6,885 bases of DNA from JBJENW01 sp051880395 (GTDB taxonomy: Bacteria; Bacillota; Clostridia; Lachnospirales; Lachnospiraceae), in the NCBI GenBank assembly GCA_051880395.1, contig JBJENW010000337.1:1-6885 (forward strand), written 5' to 3'. The notes under the pieces were generated by a model. It was given only the letters and a program-made list of their open reading frames with translations. It was not told where the DNA came from and did no database searches. Both the position numbers and the translations under genes were made by a program. Position 1 is the first letter of the stretch. Each line of letters opens with the position of its first letter. Shown here in pieces: positions 5,970 to 6,885 of the stretch.

Positions 5970-6885
5970 TTAACAGATTTCTGCACCGGACGGCATTTCT
6001 TTTTCCGGTTTCATCAAAGCAAGTTCTCCGTTTTCATCTTCTGCGCAAAGGAGCATTCCCTCTGATAACACACCTGCTAATTTTGCCGGTTTTAAATTCA
6101 CTAAAACCATGACTTTTTTGCCAACCATTTCTTCCGGTGTGTAGTATTTGCGAATACCGGAGACGATCTGTTTGATCTGGCTTCCGATCTTCACCTGAGA
6201 GCAGAGTAGTTTTTTCGACTTTGGCACTGCCTCACAGGAAATGATCTCACCTACCTGGAACTGCATTTTTTCAAAATCGTCAAATGTGATCTCTTCTTTC
6301 GGTTCGATATCGATTCCTGTTTCCTCCTCTTTTTCGGCTCCGGCTTCTGCTGCTTCTTTTTTCTGTGCCTCACAGATGGCATTGATCTTTGGCTGGATCT
6401 CTTTCGGATCGATTCTCGCAAACAGAATCTCCGGTTTTTCCACTACCTTCGTGCCACTCTCGTACAGACCGAACTGATCGAGCAGATCATAGTCGCGCAG
6501 TGTGGTATTTAACTGTGCCACAATTTTATCTGCGGTATCCGGTAAAAAACTGTGCAGAAGTGTTGCACCGATGGTGATCGACTCGACCAGATTATACAAT
6601 ACTTCGCTCAGACGCGGTTTTGTCGCTTCATCTTTTGCAAGAATCCACGGGGTTGTCTCGTCGATGTATTTGTTACAACGGCGGAACAGTCCAAATACTT
6701 CCGTGATGGCATCTGCCACACGCAGTTTTTCCATTTTCTCTTCCACCGTTTTGCGTGTTGCTGTGACAACGGCTTTGAGATCCTCATCCACAGCCTCGGT
6801 CACACCCGTTTTAGCAACCACACCGTCAAAGTATTTATTGCTCATGGAAATGGTACGGTTCACCAGATTTCCAAGGATATTTGCC
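5970..6885 (-). CDS. metG: Methionyl-tRNA synthetase, C-terminal 304 residues (5' part outside window)
   Basis: Methionyl-tRNA synthetase charges tRNA-Met with methionine in the cytoplasm. Only the C-terminal part is present: the frame is open to the right edge and begins with ANILGNLVNRTISM, a typical MetRS stretch at the start of the anticodon-binding helical domain. That domain covers about residues 1-155 of the visible part and includes NKYIDETTPWILAK (71-84). An acidic, Ala/Glu-rich linker (about 171-198) joins it to a C-terminal OB-fold tRNA-binding domain (Trbp111/EMAP-II type, about 201-304). That domain shows FEKMQFQVGEI, KLLCSQVKIG, QIVSGIRKYY, GKKVMVLVNLKPAKLAG and LSEGMLLCAE. This extra domain, which helps dimerise the enzyme and hold tRNA, is present in many bacterial MetRS. 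The catalytic HIGH and KMSKS region lies outside the window. No internal start should be used; a GTG at 6861-6863 is just a valine codon. Confidence 0.97.
   Translation of the reverse strand, partial: ANILGNLVNRTISMSNKYFDGVVAKTGVTEAVDEDLKAVVTATRKTVEEKMEKLRVADAITEVFGLFRRCNKYIDETTPWILAKDEATKPRLSEVLYNLVESITIGATLLHSFLPDTADKIVAQLNTTLRDYDLLDQFGLYESGTKVVEKPEILFARIDPKEIQPKINAICEAQKKEAAEAGAEKEEETGIDIEPKEEITFDDFEKMQFQVGEIISCEAVPKSKKLLCSQVKIGSQIKQIVSGIRKYYTPEEMVGKKVMVLVNLKPAKLAGVLSEGMLLCAEDENGELALMKPEKEMPSGAEIC

Noticed and set aside
5559..6065. A 168-codon open frame on the plus strand
   Set aside because: It runs antisense across the well-supported tatD and metG genes, its product is low-complexity in character with no recognisable domain, and it has the look of a shadow frame.

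Overview
The window carries six genes, all read on the minus strand, so gene order runs from right to left. It looks like a piece of chromosome from a Gram-positive Firmicute of the Clostridia. The family Lachnospiraceae is my best guess, based on protein style and AT-leaning codon use, and it is an inference only. Evidence for a Gram-positive includes a SpoIID-type peptidoglycan enzyme homologue, strong AGGAGG-like ribosome binding sites, and a metG-tatD-...-rsmA order like the Bacillus subtilis metS-yabD-yabE-rnmV-ksgA-yabG cluster.

From the right edge: (1) the C-terminal 304 residues of methionyl-tRNA synthetase (metG), cut by the window end; (2) tatD, a metal-dependent TatD-family hydrolase; (3) a secreted protein with one bacterial Ig-like (Big2) domain and a repeated C-terminal module, function unknown; (4) rsmA (ksgA), the 16S rRNA dimethyladenosine transferase; (5) a membrane-anchored SpoIID/LytB-domain protein. 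Gaps between these five are 21, 39, 23 and 46 bp, with no convincing terminator except an inverted repeat around the start of gene 5, so they could be one transcript. The RNA-processing gene rnmV, normally just before rsmA in this neighbourhood, is absent. The secreted Big2 protein sits where B. subtilis has the cell-wall protein YabE, and the SpoIID-like protein sits where it has the spore-coat protease YabG.

After a 111 bp gap comes (6), a large exported protein running off the left edge and open for 636 codons. It contains a complete sugar-type (family 1) solute-binding domain followed by most of a second, amino-acid-type (family 3, PBPb) binding domain. It lacks a proper lipobox. I infer that it is the sensor part of a membrane receptor rather than a transporter subunit, but the output end lies outside the window.

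Most worth a second look: the tandem binding-protein fusion; a Glu-to-Gln change at the expected catalytic position of the SpoIID-like protein; a perfect 12 bp inverted repeat that puts that gene's start codon in a hairpin loop with no visible Shine-Dalgarno; and the replacement of conserved neighbours around rsmA. No RNA genes, CRISPR arrays, insertion sequences or gene-free stretches above 300 bp were seen.
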